Source of the DNA: Muribaculaceae bacterium
GTDB taxonomy: Bacteria > Bacteroidota > Bacteroidia > Bacteroidales > Muribaculaceae
NCBI GenBank assembly: GCA_022509165.1
Contig: JAFLTT010000007.1
Coordinates: 109,017-173,016 of the forward strand
Direction of reading: 5' to 3'
DNA length: 64,000 nucleotides
The position numbers were made by a program, and so were the translations under genes. Shown here piece by piece: positions 62,541 through 64,000 of this stretch. The notes below the pieces were generated by a model that ran no database searches, was not told the DNA's origin, and worked only from the letters and a program-made list of their open reading frames with translations. How positions within the stretch are numbered: position 1 is the first letter of the stretch; every line of letters starts with the position of its first letter.

Positions 62541-63176
62541 ATGAATAAAAAAATTTTGAATTGTTTCTTTTTGCCATTCATTATATTCATAGAATTTATA
62601 TTTATGAATTTTTTCTCTTCCTGTAAGGCGGATGAACCTACTAGTAATGTTATAAAAATGAGGGATGGTAATACAATCGTATTTAATCATGAAACAATAA
62701 TTTTTTATGAAAATGAATATGATTTTTTACATTCTGTTGATTTCCGATTCAATTGTGAATACTCTTTTATTTCGAACAATTACGGACCTTATGTGACAGA
62801 TGAAAATTATTCAATCACTGGATATGATGATAGGTTTATAGGTTCATGGGAAAAAGTTATTTTTGGTGAATGGATAACAAAATACGGTCTTGAGCCAAAT
62901 AAATTATATTATTGCGCTACAATAAAATATGTTATTTATTTACCAAAACTACTCTTTGAAGAGGAGTATATTCCCGTATTGCCCCTTAAATATATGGGAT
63001 ATACAACTTGGACATTAAATAATTCTTTTGATATTGAATTTAAATCTGAATATCCAAGATATGTATTTTATAGTGGATTTAGATATATAGGATATGATGA
63101 AAATCGTCAAGGCATTTATTTTGAATTACCAACAATAAACAATAAATTAATATGGACTTTTTCAGTAAAACAATGA
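62541..63176 (+). CDS. Lipoprotein of unknown function, first of a paralogous pair
   Basis: A 211-residue protein with a long hydrophobic signal ending FFSSC (lipid-bearing Cys28). The mature part is rich in Tyr, Phe and Ile and predicted mostly beta. It shares a pattern with the next gene: a short beta start, ITGYDDRFI, a WITKYGLEPNKLYY segment, an Ile-x-Tyr strand, LP and a later LPLKY. No known domain is recognised. Codon use is very AT-rich compared with the chromosome. The stop codon overlaps the next ATG (ATGA). Confidence 0.75.
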   Translation: MNKKILNCFFLPFIIFIEFIFMNFFSSCKADEPTSNVIKMRDGNTIVFNHETIIFYENEYDFLHSVDFRFNCEYSFISNNYGPYVTDENYSITGYDDRFIGSWEKVIFGEWITKYGLEPNKLYYCATIKYVIYLPKLLFEEEYIPVLPLKYMGYTTWTLNNSFDIEFKSEYPRYVFYSGFRYIGYDENRQGIYFELPTINNKLIWTFSVKQ

Positions 63177-63817
63177 AATGGCTCACCTTTGCAACTTTTA
63201 TGGGATTGAGCTTTATCTTCTGTTCTTGTTCAACAGATGATCCAAATGTTGATGCGTCAAATTTTTCTTCAGCTGAAAATATTTTATTAAAAAATTCTGA
63301 TGGGAATGAAAGCTTATGTTTACCCAATGGAGAAATGATTGTTTTAGAAGATACAATTACCTATATTATTCAGTTCGATACCAATAATTTATCATATTTT
63401 AGCTGCGAAGATGAAATAAAAACAAGAGGGATTTTATATACTGGTTATGATAGAGAATCAATCCCTAAAGATTATACAAAGTATATTTTAAAAGGTTTGG
63501 ATAAATGGGGAATTGATCCGAATACTGTTTATATAGGAAAATTTATTAATTATTATAAAAACCTGCCAGTATCAAAAGGTTATAGTTTATTACCATCAAA
63601 TACTAAGTATGCGACTGAAAATAGTATGGGTTTTAATCCTCCTTCATTAACAGTTGGGTTTCATACTACTATTCCTGAGACATGGAATGGTTATGAAACA
63701 GGAGTAACTCAAATATTATATGTGTATTGTGATGCTTCCGGAATATCATGGAATAAAAATATTCCTTGTAATCCAGATCAATTTATTTGGTATTTTAGAG
63801 CTATTCCTGACGAGTAA
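63173..63817 (+). CDS. Lipoprotein of unknown function, second of a paralogous pair
   Basis: A 214-residue protein from the ATG at 63173, chosen because it overlaps the upstream stop as ATGA; an ATG at 63152 is also in frame. A lipoprotein signal (FIFCSCSTDDP) is present. Segments YTGYDRESI, KWGIDPNTVYIGKFINYYKNLP and SLLPSNTKY correspond in order to those of the upstream protein, so the pair probably arose by duplication, then diverged strongly. The mature parts are likely surface or periplasmic. No function is known. Confidence 0.75.
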   Translation: MKWLTFATFMGLSFIFCSCSTDDPNVDASNFSSAENILLKNSDGNESLCLPNGEMIVLEDTITYIIQFDTNNLSYFSCEDEIKTRGILYTGYDRESIPKDYTKYILKGLDKWGIDPNTVYIGKFINYYKNLPVSKGYSLLPSNTKYATENSMGFNPPSLTVGFHTTIPETWNGYETGVTQILYVYCDASGISWNKNIPCNPDQFIWYFRAIPDE

Positions 63818-63959
63818 ATATTCAATAATTGTTTTGAAATTCATAAATAAAATGAATATTATAAATAAAATTATAGGTATGAAAATATTTTAAATATGTA
63901 AAATATATATATTGAAAAAATTTCATAATTAAACATTTTTCAAATACCTCAAATCTTTT

Positions 63960-63997
63960 AGCCATAAATGGAATAGGTCCTATTTATGGCTTTATTT
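63960..63997 (+). terminator. Terminator after the lipoprotein operon
   Basis: AGCCATAAAT (63960-63969) pairs perfectly with ATTTATGGCT (63982-63991), followed by TTATTT. The AT-rich stretch before it (63818-63959) holds no gene. Confidence 0.75.
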
Positions 63998-64000
63998 ATT

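Overview
The window looks like the chromosome of a gut-type member of the Bacteroidales, possibly a Muribaculaceae relative (family level is a guess). The evidence is a FeoA-FeoB fusion, two UvrA paralogues, succinate/acetate CoA-transferase, pyruvate phosphate dikinase, carboxynorspermidine decarboxylase, class II (B12) ribonucleotide reductase, DUF4924, and many promoters of the Bacteroidetes primary-sigma type (TTG or TTTG, about 19-20 nt, then TAnnTTTG).

Layout. 1-1699: 5' two-thirds of gyrA (minus strand), divergent from clpC (1899-4451), which has a sigma54-like -24/-12 element instead of the usual promoter. 4736-13495: feoAB, then a uvrB - ygiQ - DPP5-like peptidase operon, all minus. 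13740-15584: tpiA - SPOR protein - folE operon. 15685-20991: nrdJ and a two-CBM20 4-alpha-glucanotransferase, divergent from a nitroreductase and an AraC regulator. 22739-25289: EamA transporter, a short rubredoxin gene and a DUF1015 gene. 25434-36916: a minus-strand block with a small lipoprotein, two uvrA paralogues, two identical tRNA-Gln(CTG) genes, a 1358-residue protein with OB-like repeats and a Schlafen AlbA_2 domain, and an XRE regulator. 36961-38027 is a long AT-rich noncoding gap with a REP-pair repeat. 38028-44285: GNAT protein, then an S1/P1 nuclease - HsdR_N-like - PcrA/UvrD helicase - nspC operon. 44301-50987: PorT-like barrel and LysM/receptor protein, CoA-transferase, an LPG-synthase-type membrane protein and enolase. 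51107-59087: RecD-like helicase, a rlmD - DUF4924 - prfC operon, and ppdK.

The right end (about 59088-64000) is accessory DNA. The 3' tail of ppdK is present twice, 115 bp apart, encoding almost the same residues with different codons. Each copy is followed by GCATACAC repeats that resemble recombinase arm sites. A tyrosine recombinase follows, then small mobile-element genes, a repeat-rich noncoding stretch and a very AT-rich two-gene operon of related lipoproteins of unknown function. This is best read as the left end of an integrative element inserted at ppdK; its right end lies outside the window.

Other points of interest are three copies of a GTAG-headed inverted-pair palindrome (REP/BIME-like), an exact mirror-image divergent promoter between nrdJ and the nitroreductase, and unusual residues in the quinolone-determining region of GyrA. 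All calls come from reading the sequence; no database search was run.
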